A DNA stretch of 18,585 bases from an uncultured Eggerthellaceae bacterium (GTDB lineage: Bacteria; Actinomycetota; Coriobacteriia; Coriobacteriales; Eggerthellaceae): contig CAKTYF010000031.1 of NCBI GenBank assembly GCA_934631995.1, positions 1 through 18,585 on the forward strand. The letters are read 5' to 3'. The position numbers and the translations under genes are program-made. How positions within the stretch are numbered: the stretch's first letter is position 1; the number at the start of each line of letters is the position of its first letter. Positions 8,153-14,437 of this stretch are shown one piece after another. The notes under the pieces were generated by a model, which was not told the DNA's origin, searched no databases, and saw nothing but the letters and a program-made list of their open reading frames with translations.

Positions 8153-8200
8153 CACTAACGAGAATAATATGTTTCGTTAATTTGCATCCAGTCGATAAGA

Positions 8201-8386
8201 TTAAATCTCTTCGACCTTAACCAGATGCTTAACCTTGAAAATCATGCCGCGAACGCTGGGGTTGTCAACTTTCTCAACGGTGCGACCGATTTTGCCCAGG
8301 CCCAGAGCTTTCAGGGTCAGACCCTGATCCTTCGGACGGCCGATGGTGCTCTTGATTTGCGTAACGCGAAGCGTCTTCTCTGCCAT
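8201..8386 (-). CDS. rpmD: 50S ribosomal protein L30 (uL30)
   Basis: A small 61-residue large-subunit protein, the standard size for bacterial L30. The sequence carries the family pattern: an initial strand with RVTQIKSTIGRP, the conserved LTLKALGLGKIGRTV, and a C-terminal GMIFKVKHLVKV. The start is ATG at 8386, two nt after the rpsE stop, with AAGGAGG inside the last codons of rpsE, so the two are likely translationally coupled. The normal order rpsE-rpmD-rplO is kept, but the following spacer to rplO is unusually long. Confidence 0.96.
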   Translation of the reverse strand: MAEKTLRVTQIKSTIGRPKDQGLTLKALGLGKIGRTVEKVDNPSVRGMIFKVKHLVKVEEI

Positions 8387-8388
8387 GA

Positions 8389-8916
8389 TTATGCCTCCTT
8401 GGTACCGAAGATCTTTGCAACGGAAACGCCACGACGAGCAGCAACTTCCTGCGGAGTCTCCATGAGCTTAAGGCCTTCTGCAGCTGCCTTCACAATGTTC
8501 AGGCAGTTATCGGTGCCCAGAGACTTGGTGATGCAGTTCTTAACACCAGCAAGCTCCATGACGGCACGAACGGGGCCACCGGCCATAACACCGGTACCAG
8601 GCAGAGCAGGCTTCAGCAGAACGCGGCCAGCGCCGTATTCGCCCATGATCTCGTGGGGCAGCGTGCCCTCGGGAGTCAAAGCAACCGAGAACATGTTCTT
8701 CTTTGCGTCCTCGACGCCCTTCTTGATAGCGTTCGGCACTTCAGCGGACTTGCCCATGCCAACGCCAACATGACCCTCTCCGTCGCCTACAACGACCAGA
8801 GCGGTGAAAGCCATGCGACGGCCACCCTTAACGGTCTTGGAAACGCGGTTGATGTAAACCACGCGTTCCTGGAGCTCAGGAGCCCCGGCATTTTCTTGCT
8901 TATTATTGCGAGCCAT
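8389..8916 (-). CDS. rpsE: 30S ribosomal protein S5 (uS5)
   Basis: A small-subunit protein that helps maintain decoding accuracy near the mRNA entry channel. It has 175 residues, with the N-terminal double-stranded RNA-binding domain recognisable from RVSKTVKGGRRMAFTALVVVG and GHVGVGMGKSAEVPNAI, and a C-terminal domain with GTGVMAGGPVRAVMELAG. The ATG at 8916 follows the rplR stop by 15 nt and has a TAAGGAGAG-type binding site. Its stop lies 2 nt before rpmD. Confidence 0.97.
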   Translation of the reverse strand: MARNNKQENAGAPELQERVVYINRVSKTVKGGRRMAFTALVVVGDGEGHVGVGMGKSAEVPNAIKKGVEDAKKNMFSVALTPEGTLPHEIMGEYGAGRVLLKPALPGTGVMAGGPVRAVMELAGVKNCITKSLGTDNCLNIVKAAAEGLKLMETPQEVAARRGVSVAKIFGTKEA

Positions 8917-8931
8917 AGCTTCCTTCTCTCC

Positions 8932-9300
8932 TTAGAATACCAGACCTGCTTCACGGGCAGCTTCGGCCAAAGCCTTCACGCGACCGTGATACAGGTTGCC
9001 ACCGCGGTCAAACACGATGGTCGTGATGCCAGCTTCAATGGCTTTCTTGCCAACGATTGCGCCGAATTCCTTAGCGCCTTCAATGTTGGCACCGTTCTTG
9101 CCGGTAGCCTTGAAGTCGGCGCCCAGGGTGGAGATACCCAGAAGCGTTTTGTTCTGAGTGTCATCGACGAACTGAACGTAAATGTTAGAGTTGCTGCGGG
9201 TCACGCACAAACGCGGACGAGCTGCAGTGCCGGAAACCTTGCCGCGAACACGACGATGGCGACGACGCAAACCGGCTTGCTTTTTCTGAAGTTTATTCAT
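8932..9300 (-). CDS. rplR: 50S ribosomal protein L18 (uL18)
   Basis: Binds 5S rRNA and, together with L5, docks it onto the large subunit. The 122-residue sequence shows the basic N-terminal stretch LRRRHRRVRGKVSG, the PRLCVTRSNSNIYVQ strand and the C-terminal FDRGGNLYHGRVKALAEAAREAGL, all characteristic. The ATG at 9300 has an AAGGGA binding site. It lies between rplF (31-nt gap) and rpsE (15-nt gap), the usual order. Confidence 0.97.
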   Translation of the reverse strand: MNKLQKKQAGLRRRHRRVRGKVSGTAARPRLCVTRSNSNIYVQFVDDTQNKTLLGISTLGADFKATGKNGANIEGAKEFGAIVGKKAIEAGITTIVFDRGGNLYHGRVKALAEAAREAGLVF

Positions 9301-9331
9301 GATAATCCCTTCAATCAGATACCGTTATGCG

Positions 9332-9871
9332 TTAGTCCTTGCCAGCTTTGCCGGCCTTACGACGTACATTCTCGCCTTCGTAGCGAATACCCTTGCCCTT
9401 GTAAGGCTCAGGCTTGCGCCATTTGCGAATGTTAGCGGCAACCTGACCAACTTGCTCTTTGCTGATGCCGGAAACGATGATCTCGGTCTGAGAGGGGCAC
9501 TCGAACGAAATGTTTTCGGGGCACTCAATCAGAACAGGATGAGAGAAGCCGAGCTGCATTTCCAGGTCGTTGCCCTTCTTAGCAGCACGATAACCAACGC
9601 CGACCAGCTGCAGCTTCTTGGAGAAGCCAGTAGACACGCCTTCAACCATGTTGTGCAGAAGGGTGCGGGTCAGGCCATGCAGGCTCTTGGCCTCACGAGA
9701 GTCATCCGGACGCTCAACGGTGAGCACGCCATCGTTGAGGGAAATGGTGAGCATATCAGCGAACGAACGAGTAAGCTGACCCTTGGGGCCCTTTACCGTA
9801 ACCGTTGCGCCATCGATGGTAACTTCAACGCCAGCAGGAATGGCGATGGGCATCTTACCGATACGTGACAT
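9332..9871 (-). CDS. rplF: 50S ribosomal protein L6 (uL6)
   Basis: A two-domain protein of the large subunit near the factor-binding site. It has 179 residues. The start MSRIGKMPIAIP, the first-domain VTVKGPKGQLTR, the second-domain LQLVGVGYRA and the C-terminal RKPEPYKGKGIRYEGE are all family hallmarks, followed by a lysine-rich tail. The ATG at 9871 has AAGGGA upstream. The gap to rpsH is 19 nt. Confidence 0.97.
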   Translation of the reverse strand: MSRIGKMPIAIPAGVEVTIDGATVTVKGPKGQLTRSFADMLTISLNDGVLTVERPDDSREAKSLHGLTRTLLHNMVEGVSTGFSKKLQLVGVGYRAAKKGNDLEMQLGFSHPVLIECPENISFECPSQTEIIVSGISKEQVGQVAANIRKWRKPEPYKGKGIRYEGENVRRKAGKAGKD

Positions 9872-9890
9872 ATCTTATCCCTTCCCTTTC

Positions 9891-10286
9891 CTACCAGATG
9901 TAAGCGATGACTTCGCCACCGATACCCTTGATGCGAGCATCGCGGTCGGCCATTACGCCTTCGCTCGTGGAAATAATTGCGGTACCCAAACCACCCAAAA
10001 CGCGGGGCAGCTCGTCCTTGCCGGCGTAAATACGCAGACCAGGCTTAGAGATGCGCTTGATGCCACGGATGGTCTTGGATTTCTTGCTGTACTTGAGGGT
10101 GATTTCAAGCGTAGCGCGCGGCTCGCCCGGAATAACCTCATAGCCCGCAACGTAGCCTTCTTCAGCCATGATGCGAGCGATCTCGACAAGCTTTTTGCTC
10201 GACGGCATGGAAACCGTCTGCTTGCCAGCAGAATTAGCGTTACGCACGCGCGTAAGCATATCTGCAATGGGGTCGGTCAGTGCCAT
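9891..10286 (-). CDS. rpsH: 30S ribosomal protein S8 (uS8)
   Basis: Binds the central domain of 16S rRNA early in assembly; in E. coli it is also the translational repressor of the spc operon. The 131-residue sequence begins DPIADMLTRVRNA, and its C-terminal domain carries GLGTAIISTSEGVMADRDAR, both typical. The ATG at 10286 has AAAGGAG 7 nt upstream. It is preceded by a 107-nt spacer after rpsN, longer than usual, with only short GC-rich pairings (GGCGG/CCGCC) and no T run. Whether S8 regulates this operon cannot be told from the sequence. Confidence 0.97.
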   Translation of the reverse strand: MALTDPIADMLTRVRNANSAGKQTVSMPSSKKLVEIARIMAEEGYVAGYEVIPGEPRATLEITLKYSKKSKTIRGIKRISKPGLRIYAGKDELPRVLGGLGTAIISTSEGVMADRDARIKGIGGEVIAYIW

Positions 10287-10393
10287 TTTGTTTTCTCCTT
10301 TGGTTCGTGATGAATCTCACCGGCGGTTCGTCGGCGCCCTTAACGCCTCCGCCTGCACGAGAGATACACCTTGCGTAATTGGGGAATCTTCTC

Positions 10394-10579
10394 TTACCAG
10401 GAAGCCTTGGTTACGCCGGGCAGTTCGCCTTTGTTGGCAAGTTCACGCAAGCAAACACGGCACAGGCCGAACTTGCGATAGTAAGAGCGAGGACGTCCGC
10501 AACGAGAGCAGCGATTATGCTGACGCGTAGAGAACTTCGGCTCGCGCTTCGCCTTGGCGATCATCGATTTCTTAGCCAT
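10394..10579 (-). CDS. rpsN: 30S ribosomal protein S14, zinc type (uS14)
   Basis: A small-subunit head protein. This is the short 61-residue zinc-ribbon form, with two CxxC pairs at C24/C27 and C40/C43; the longer zinc-free paralogue known in other bacteria is about 90-100 residues. The C-terminal GELPGVTKASW matches the family. It starts at ATG 10579 behind an AAGGAAC binding site, and has an 83-nt spacer from rplE that contains a 9-bp hairpin and a promoter-like sequence. It may thus be the first gene of a separately transcribed sub-operon. Confidence 0.97.
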   Translation of the reverse strand: MAKKSMIAKAKREPKFSTRQHNRCSRCGRPRSYYRKFGLCRVCLRELANKGELPGVTKASW

Positions 10580-10604
10580 TCAGTTCCTTCTTTCTTTATC
10601 CTCG

Positions 10605-10627
10605 ACCCGCAGGGTTTTCCTGCGGGT
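10605..10627 (-). other. Perfect 9-bp hairpin before rpsN
   Basis: ACCCGCAGG (10605-10613) pairs exactly with CCTGCGGGT (10619-10627) around a 5-nt loop. On the minus strand it is followed by CGAGGATAAAG, not a T run, so termination is unlikely. It would form the 5' part of a transcript starting at the extended -10 element at 10654-10662, where it could protect the RNA or tune rpsN translation. Confidence 0.65.
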
Positions 10628-10653
10628 TCAAGTTCCAAATTTTTGGGCGCTCT

Positions 10654-10662
10654 ATTATAGCA
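10654..10662 (-). promoter_or_regulatory. Internal extended -10 promoter at the rplE end
   Basis: The minus strand reads TGCTATAAT, a perfect extended -10 element (TG-n-TATAAT), immediately after the rplE stop codon TAG. No -35 consensus is present at 17 nt, as is common for extended -10 promoters. Transcription would begin near 10648, upstream of rpsN, and could supply rpsN through adk independently of the rplB promoter. Confidence 0.55.
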
Positions 10663-11208
10663 CTAGTTATTCTTAAAAGGGAAGCCCAGTGCGGTGAACA
10701 GAGCCAATGCCTCAGCGTTATCCTGCGTGGAGGTCACGAAGGTGATGTCCATGCCACGAGTACGATCTACCTTGTCGTAGTCGATTTCAGGGAAGATAAG
10801 CTGTTCGGTGATGCCCAACGAATAGTTGCCACAGCCGTCGAAGCTCTTCTTGGAAATACCGCGGAAGTCACGAACGCGAGGAAGCGCGATGGACAGCAGA
10901 CGGTCCAAGAATTCCCACATGCGGTCGCCACGAAGCGTTACCTTGCAGCCAATTGCCTGTCCCTCACGAATGTGGAAGCCAGCGATGGACTTGCGAGCAC
11001 GCGTCACGCAAGGCTGCTGACCAGTGATAACGCGAAGGTCGGCCATAGCGGCGTCGAGCAGCTTGGAGTCGCTCGATGCAGCGCCAACACCCATGTTGAC
11101 AACGATCTTCTCAAGCTTCGGGCAGGTCATGGGGTTGGTCAGTCCCAGCTCTTCAAGGAGCTTAGGAGCAACTTCGGTCTGATACTTTTCCTTCAAACGA
11201 GGAGCCAT
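10663..11208 (-). CDS. rplE: 50S ribosomal protein L5 (uL5)
   Basis: Binds 5S rRNA in the central protuberance and contacts P-site tRNA. The 181-residue sequence has the N-terminal LKEKYQTEVAPKL, the middle MTCPKLEKIVVNMGVG and the C-terminal FPEIDYDKVDRTRGMDITFVT, all diagnostic. It follows rplX, the expected partner, but across 216 nt of non-coding DNA instead of the usual few bases. The stop codon is directly followed by an extended -10 element. Confidence 0.97.
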   Translation of the reverse strand: MAPRLKEKYQTEVAPKLLEELGLTNPMTCPKLEKIVVNMGVGAASSDSKLLDAAMADLRVITGQQPCVTRARKSIAGFHIREGQAIGCKVTLRGDRMWEFLDRLLSIALPRVRDFRGISKKSFDGCGNYSLGITEQLIFPEIDYDKVDRTRGMDITFVTSTQDNAEALALFTALGFPFKNN

Positions 11209-11424
11209 GGTTTCAATCCTTTCGATGATTTGAACACAGGATTTCTGACCCTGCGTCCCAGCGCGGTTTCCCCCGCTGGGTCATAAACAATTACAAAGCG
11301 AAAAGGCGCTTCCCTTGCGGATACTCACAGGCGAGAAGGCTCTCCGATGCGCATTTCGACATGCACGGGAAACGCCAACCGCCAAAGAACCCGCTTGGGA
11401 AGCATTCGAACAATTCCTTAGGAA
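11209..11424 (-). other. Unusually long rplX-rplE spacer
   Basis: This 216-nt spacer carries no gene. It holds a hairpin CCCAGCG/CGCTGGG (11257-11263 with 11274-11280), extended inside by two pairs to a TTTC tetraloop. TGACCC (11246-11251) could pair instead with GGGTCA (11278-11283), which overlaps the hairpin's 3' arm, so two mutually exclusive foldings are possible. A small palindrome AATTCC-TTA-GGAATT (11412-11426) overlaps the rplX stop. No convincing promoter or T run was found. Confidence 0.55.
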
Positions 11425-11745
11425 TTACTCGAAGTCCTTACCGCACTTCTTGCAGACGCGGATGTAGCCCTTCTTGCCTTCTTCACGCTTGCGAGAAACG
11501 CGCGTGGCTTCTTTGCAGTTCGGGCAAATCAGCATAACGTTGGAAACGTGCAGCGGAGCTTCCATGGTGGAAATGCCACCCTGAGGGTTCTGCTGCGTGG
11601 GGCGCATGGCCTTCTTCATCATGTTGGCACCCTCAACAACAACGCGCTGAGTCTGAGGGATGGAGCGAAGGATCTTGCCTTCTTTGCCCTTGTCCTTGCC
11701 AGCGATGATCTTTACCAAATCGCCTTTTTTGACGTTCATTTTCAT
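11425..11745 (-). CDS. rplX: 50S ribosomal protein L24 with zinc ribbon (uL24)
   Basis: An assembly initiator that binds the 5' domain of 23S rRNA. The 106 residues contain an N-terminal KOW motif (KKGDLVKIIAGKDKGKEG) and the conserved NPQGGISTMEAPLHVSNVML. A C-terminal zinc ribbon is intact: C74/C77 and C98/C101. Many bacterial L24 proteins, such as the Bacillus one, have lost these cysteines. The ATG at 11745 is favoured over Met3 because AAGGAGG lies 7 nt before it. rplN is 12 nt upstream. Confidence 0.96.
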   Translation of the reverse strand: MKMNVKKGDLVKIIAGKDKGKEGKILRSIPQTQRVVVEGANMMKKAMRPTQQNPQGGISTMEAPLHVSNVMLICPNCKEATRVSRKREEGKKGYIRVCKKCGKDFE

Positions 11746-11757
11746 TCTCTATCCTCC

Positions 11758-12126
11758 TTACAGCGTTTCCGGAGCCAGAGACACGATCTTCATGTACTTC
11801 TTCTCACGCAGCTCACGAGCAACGGGGCCGAAGATACGAGTGCCCTTAGGAGCACCGTCTGCGCCAATTACGACGCATGCATTCTGATCGAACTTGATGT
11901 AGCTACCGTCGGCACGACGAACTTCCTTCTTCGTGCGAACGACAACGCAGCGGACGACATCGCCCTTCTTGATGTTGCCGTTAGGCTGAGCTTCCTGCAC
12001 AGCGCAGATAATCACGTCGCCCAGACCGGCGTAACGACGCTTGGAACCGCCGATGACCTTGATGCAGCGAACACGACGAGCGCCTGAGTTGTCGGCCACG
12101 GTGAGCATGGTTTGCATCTGAATCAT
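11758..12126 (-). CDS. rplN: 50S ribosomal protein L14 (uL14)
   Basis: Located at the subunit interface of the 50S particle, where it helps form an intersubunit bridge. It has exactly the usual 122 residues. The MIQMQTMLTVADNSGARR start, the IKVIGGSKRRYA segment, the central KKGDVVRCVVVRTKK and the C-terminal GTRIFGPVARELREK are characteristic. It follows rpsQ by about 48 nt, a stretch holding a hairpin that overlaps the rpsQ stop codon. Confidence 0.98.
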   Translation of the reverse strand: MIQMQTMLTVADNSGARRVRCIKVIGGSKRRYAGLGDVIICAVQEAQPNGNIKKGDVVRCVVVRTKKEVRRADGSYIKFDQNACVVIGADGAPKGTRIFGPVARELREKKYMKIVSLAPETL

Positions 12127-12152
12127 TATTCAAACCTACTTTCTCAATCACA

Positions 12153-12176
12153 AGTTTATGCAGCGAAGCACAAACT
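12153..12176 (-). other. Hairpin overlapping the rpsQ stop codon
   Basis: In the transcript AGUUUGUGC pairs with GCAUAAACU over nine positions, with a single G-U wobble, around a 6-nt loop. The + strand version has a mismatch at that position, so the structure fits RNA from the minus strand better. No T run follows. It might influence rpsQ-rplN reinitiation or mRNA processing. Confidence 0.5.
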
Positions 12177-12435
12177 ATTTGGCCTTCTCAACAATTTTCA
12201 CAAGACGCCAACGCTTCATCTTCGACAGCGGACGAGTCTCCATAATCTGAACGGTATCGCCAACGCCGGCTTCATTCAGTTCGTCATGAGCATGGAGCTT
12301 CTTGGTGCTGGTCATCATCTTCTTGTAGATGGGATGAGGCTTACGCTCGGTGATCTTCACGACGATGGTCTTATCGTTGCTTGCGCTGACGACGACGCCC
12401 TGGCGCACTTTGCGGGAATTGCGTTCTTCACTCAT
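12175..12435 (-). CDS. rpsQ: 30S ribosomal protein S17 (uS17)
   Basis: An early-assembling OB-fold protein that binds 16S rRNA. From the ATG at 12435 it has 86 residues, starting MSEERNSRKVRQGVVVS, which fits the family. An in-frame TTG two codons upstream (12441) is possible, but AGGTG lies about 9 nt from the ATG, a better spacing. Conserved segments include SNDKTIVVKI and the C-terminal RPLSKMKRWRLVKIVEKA. The gap from rpmC is 19 nt. Confidence 0.95.
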   Translation of the reverse strand: MSEERNSRKVRQGVVVSASNDKTIVVKITERKPHPIYKKMMTSTKKLHAHDELNEAGVGDTVQIMETRPLSKMKRWRLVKIVEKAK

Positions 12436-12454
12436 TTGCAATCACACCTTTCCT

Positions 12455-12649
12455 TTAAGCGCTGATTTCACGGGCGCGCATCTCAGTTTGGATGCGAGCA
12501 ATGTCTTTTTTAACTTGCTTGACACGAGCCGTGTTATCCAGCTGGCTCGTTGCCATTTGGAAGCGCAGATTGAACAGTTCAGCGCGCGCTTCCTTCAGCT
12601 TTGCCGCCAAGTCCTCAGCGGAAAGCTCACGGATTTCAGCTGCCTTCAT
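12455..12649 (-). CDS. rpmC: 50S ribosomal protein L29 (uL29)
   Basis: A small helical hairpin protein near the polypeptide exit tunnel, part of the docking area for trigger factor and SRP. The 64 residues show the typical ELSAEDLAAKLKEARAELFNLRFQMATSQLDNTAR and a second helix rich in Lys and Arg. The ATG at 12649 lies 2 nt beyond the rplP stop, so it is probably coupled to rplP. Confidence 0.96.
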   Translation of the reverse strand: MKAAEIRELSAEDLAAKLKEARAELFNLRFQMATSQLDNTARVKQVKKDIARIQTEMRAREISA

Positions 12650-12651
12650 GT

Positions 12652-13071
12652 TTATTCCTGCCCTTCTTCACGAGTGACGATCTTTGCCTTGATGGGCAAT
12701 TTGTTGATTGCCAGACGAAGAGCCTCGCGAGCAACTTCTTCTTCAACACCGTCAACCTCGAACATGATGCGGCCGGGCTTAACCACGGCTACCCACTTCT
12801 CGGGGTTACCCTTACCAGAACCCATACGAGTTTCAGCGGGCTTCTGGGTGATGGGCTTGTCCGGGAAGATGGTGATCCACACGTGACCGCCACGCTTCAT
12901 GTAACGAGTCATTGCAATACGAGCAGCCTCGATCTGGCGGTTGGTAATCCATGCGGGTTCAAGTGCCTGGATACCCCATTTCCCATGATTCAGACGAGTA
13001 CCACCCTTTGCGTGGCCTTTCATGGAGCCACGCTGCACCTTACGATGCTTAACACGCTTAGGTACCAGCAT
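12652..13071 (-). CDS. rplP: 50S ribosomal protein L16 (uL16)
   Basis: Positions the A-site tRNA near the peptidyl transferase centre. The 139-residue sequence starts MLVPKRVKHRKVQRG and contains GIQALEPAWITNRQIEAARIAMTR and the GSGKGNPEKWVAVVKPG loop, all conserved. The ATG overlaps the rpsC stop in a TAATG arrangement, with GGAGGG a few bases upstream inside rpsC, pointing to translational coupling. Confidence 0.98.
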   Translation of the reverse strand: MLVPKRVKHRKVQRGSMKGHAKGGTRLNHGKWGIQALEPAWITNRQIEAARIAMTRYMKRGGHVWITIFPDKPITQKPAETRMGSGKGNPEKWVAVVKPGRIMFEVDGVEEEVAREALRLAINKLPIKAKIVTREEGQE

Positions 13072-13781
13072 TACTTAGCCCTCCTCTCACCACGATCGCG
13101 ACGGGGACGGCTGGGGCGAGAACCACCCTCGAGTGCCGGGTTCGGAGCCTTCTGACCAGGCATCTTATCGCCCTGGTAGATCCAAACCTGAACACCAATG
13201 GAACCATAGGTGGTAACTGCGGTTGCGAAACCGAAGTCAATCTTCGCGCGCAGCGTGTGACGGGGAACGCGACCTTCGCAGACCCACTCACGACGGCTCA
13301 TCTCAGCGCCGCCCAGACGACCGGAGCACTGGATACGGATGCCCTTAGCGCCGCTCTTGCGAGCAGACTGGACAGCCTTACGCATAGCGCGACGGAAAGC
13401 AACGCGGCCCTCGAGCTGCTCAGCAACAGACTGAGCTACCAGGTTCGCGTCAAGCTCCGGGCGCTTGACCTCAACAACTTCGACGGAAATCTTGCCGTCA
13501 ACGAACTCGGCCAGTTCCTTGCGGAGCTGCTCGATTTCGGAGCCCTTCTTGCCGATAACCACGGCAGGACGAGCAGTGGTGATGATGACTTTCACCTTGT
13601 CACCGGCGCGCTCGATCTCGATCTTTGCCACAGCGGCACGAGCGAGACGCTTTTCCAGGTACTTACGGATAGCAAGGTCGTTATCCAACAGCTCGGCATA
13701 ATTCTTACCGGCATACCAACGGCTACGCCAATCCTCCGTGATGCCCAGACGGAAACCGGTAGGGGATACCTTCTGACCCAT
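13071..13781 (-). CDS. rpsC: 30S ribosomal protein S3 (uS3)
   Basis: Forms part of the mRNA entry tunnel and has helicase-supporting activity in known ribosomes. The 236 residues include the N-terminal MGQKVSPTGFRLGI, a KH type 2 domain with the GxxG loop G77-K-K-G80, and a C-terminal domain with GIRIQCSGRLGGAEMSR. The tail is short and basic (SRPSRPRRDRGERR). The ATG at 13781 is 3 nt past the rplV stop, with GGAGG inside rplV. It overlaps rplP by one nt. Confidence 0.98.
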   Translation of the reverse strand: MGQKVSPTGFRLGITEDWRSRWYAGKNYAELLDNDLAIRKYLEKRLARAAVAKIEIERAGDKVKVIITTARPAVVIGKKGSEIEQLRKELAEFVDGKISVEVVEVKRPELDANLVAQSVAEQLEGRVAFRRAMRKAVQSARKSGAKGIRIQCSGRLGGAEMSRREWVCEGRVPRHTLRAKIDFGFATAVTTYGSIGVQVWIYQGDKMPGQKAPNPALEGGSRPSRPRRDRGERRAK

Positions 13782-13784
13782 GGA

Positions 13785-14126
13785 TTATGCCTCCTCTCGA
13801 GTTGCAACGATGATGGTGATATGGCTGGTGCGCTTGCGGATGCGAGCAGCAGAGCCCTTTGCACGAGGGCGAATGCGCTTCAACGTGGGGCCTTCGTCAA
13901 CGTAAGCGGTCTTGATAACCAACTGCTCTGCGCGTACGTGATACAGATGCTCAGCGTTCGCAACAGCGGAGTTCAACACGTTCAAAACATCTTCGGCAAT
14001 TGCGCGGTTGGTGAACATGAGGATTTCACGAGCCTGCTGTACGGACTTGCCACGTACGATGTCAACAACGATGCGAGCCTTACGAGGGGATACGCGAACA
14101 TAGCGTGCTTGTGCTTTAGCTTCCAT
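13785..14126 (-). CDS. rplV: 50S ribosomal protein L22 (uL22)
   Basis: Its long beta-hairpin lines the polypeptide exit tunnel. The 113-residue protein shows KAQARYVRVSPRKARIVVDIVRG at the start, followed by the ILMFTNRAIAEDVLNVLNSAVANAEH core and the hairpin containing RIRPRAKGSAARIRKRTSHI, whose basic tip is the tunnel element. The ATG at 14126 lies 13 nt after rpsS, with AAGGAGGGG in between. Confidence 0.97.
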   Translation of the reverse strand: MEAKAQARYVRVSPRKARIVVDIVRGKSVQQAREILMFTNRAIAEDVLNVLNSAVANAEHLYHVRAEQLVIKTAYVDEGPTLKRIRPRAKGSAARIRKRTSHITIIVATREEA

Positions 14127-14139
14127 TCTTCACCCCTCC

Positions 14140-14412
14140 TTATCGCTTCTTCTTGTCGGCCGCGTGACCCCTGAAGGTACGGGTCGGGGCGAATTCACCC
14201 AGCTTGTGGCCAACCATGGATTCGGTAACGTAAACCGGCACGTGCTTGCGACCATCATGAACCGCAATGGTATGTCCGACCATTTCGGGGAAGATGGTGC
14301 TGGAACGCGACCAGGTCTTCACAACGTCCTTTTCGCCTGCTTCGTTCATGGCCTCGATACGGCCAAGAAGACGGGGATCAACGAAAGGACCTTTTTTCAA
14401 ACTTCTGCTCAT
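14140..14412 (-). CDS. rpsS: 30S ribosomal protein S19 (uS19)
   Basis: A head protein of the small subunit that contacts S13 and the intersubunit bridges. It has 90 residues and the near-universal sequence MSRSLKKGPFVDP, the middle TWSRSSTIFPEMVGHTIAVHDG, and the end GHKLGEFAPTRTFRGHA. The ATG at 14412 has AAAGGAG upstream and is 25 nt beyond rplB. Confidence 0.98.
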   Translation of the reverse strand: MSRSLKKGPFVDPRLLGRIEAMNEAGEKDVVKTWSRSSTIFPEMVGHTIAVHDGRKHVPVYVTESMVGHKLGEFAPTRTFRGHAADKKKR

Positions 14413-14437
14413 TGGTTTCTCCTTTCAGTATCCCGCG

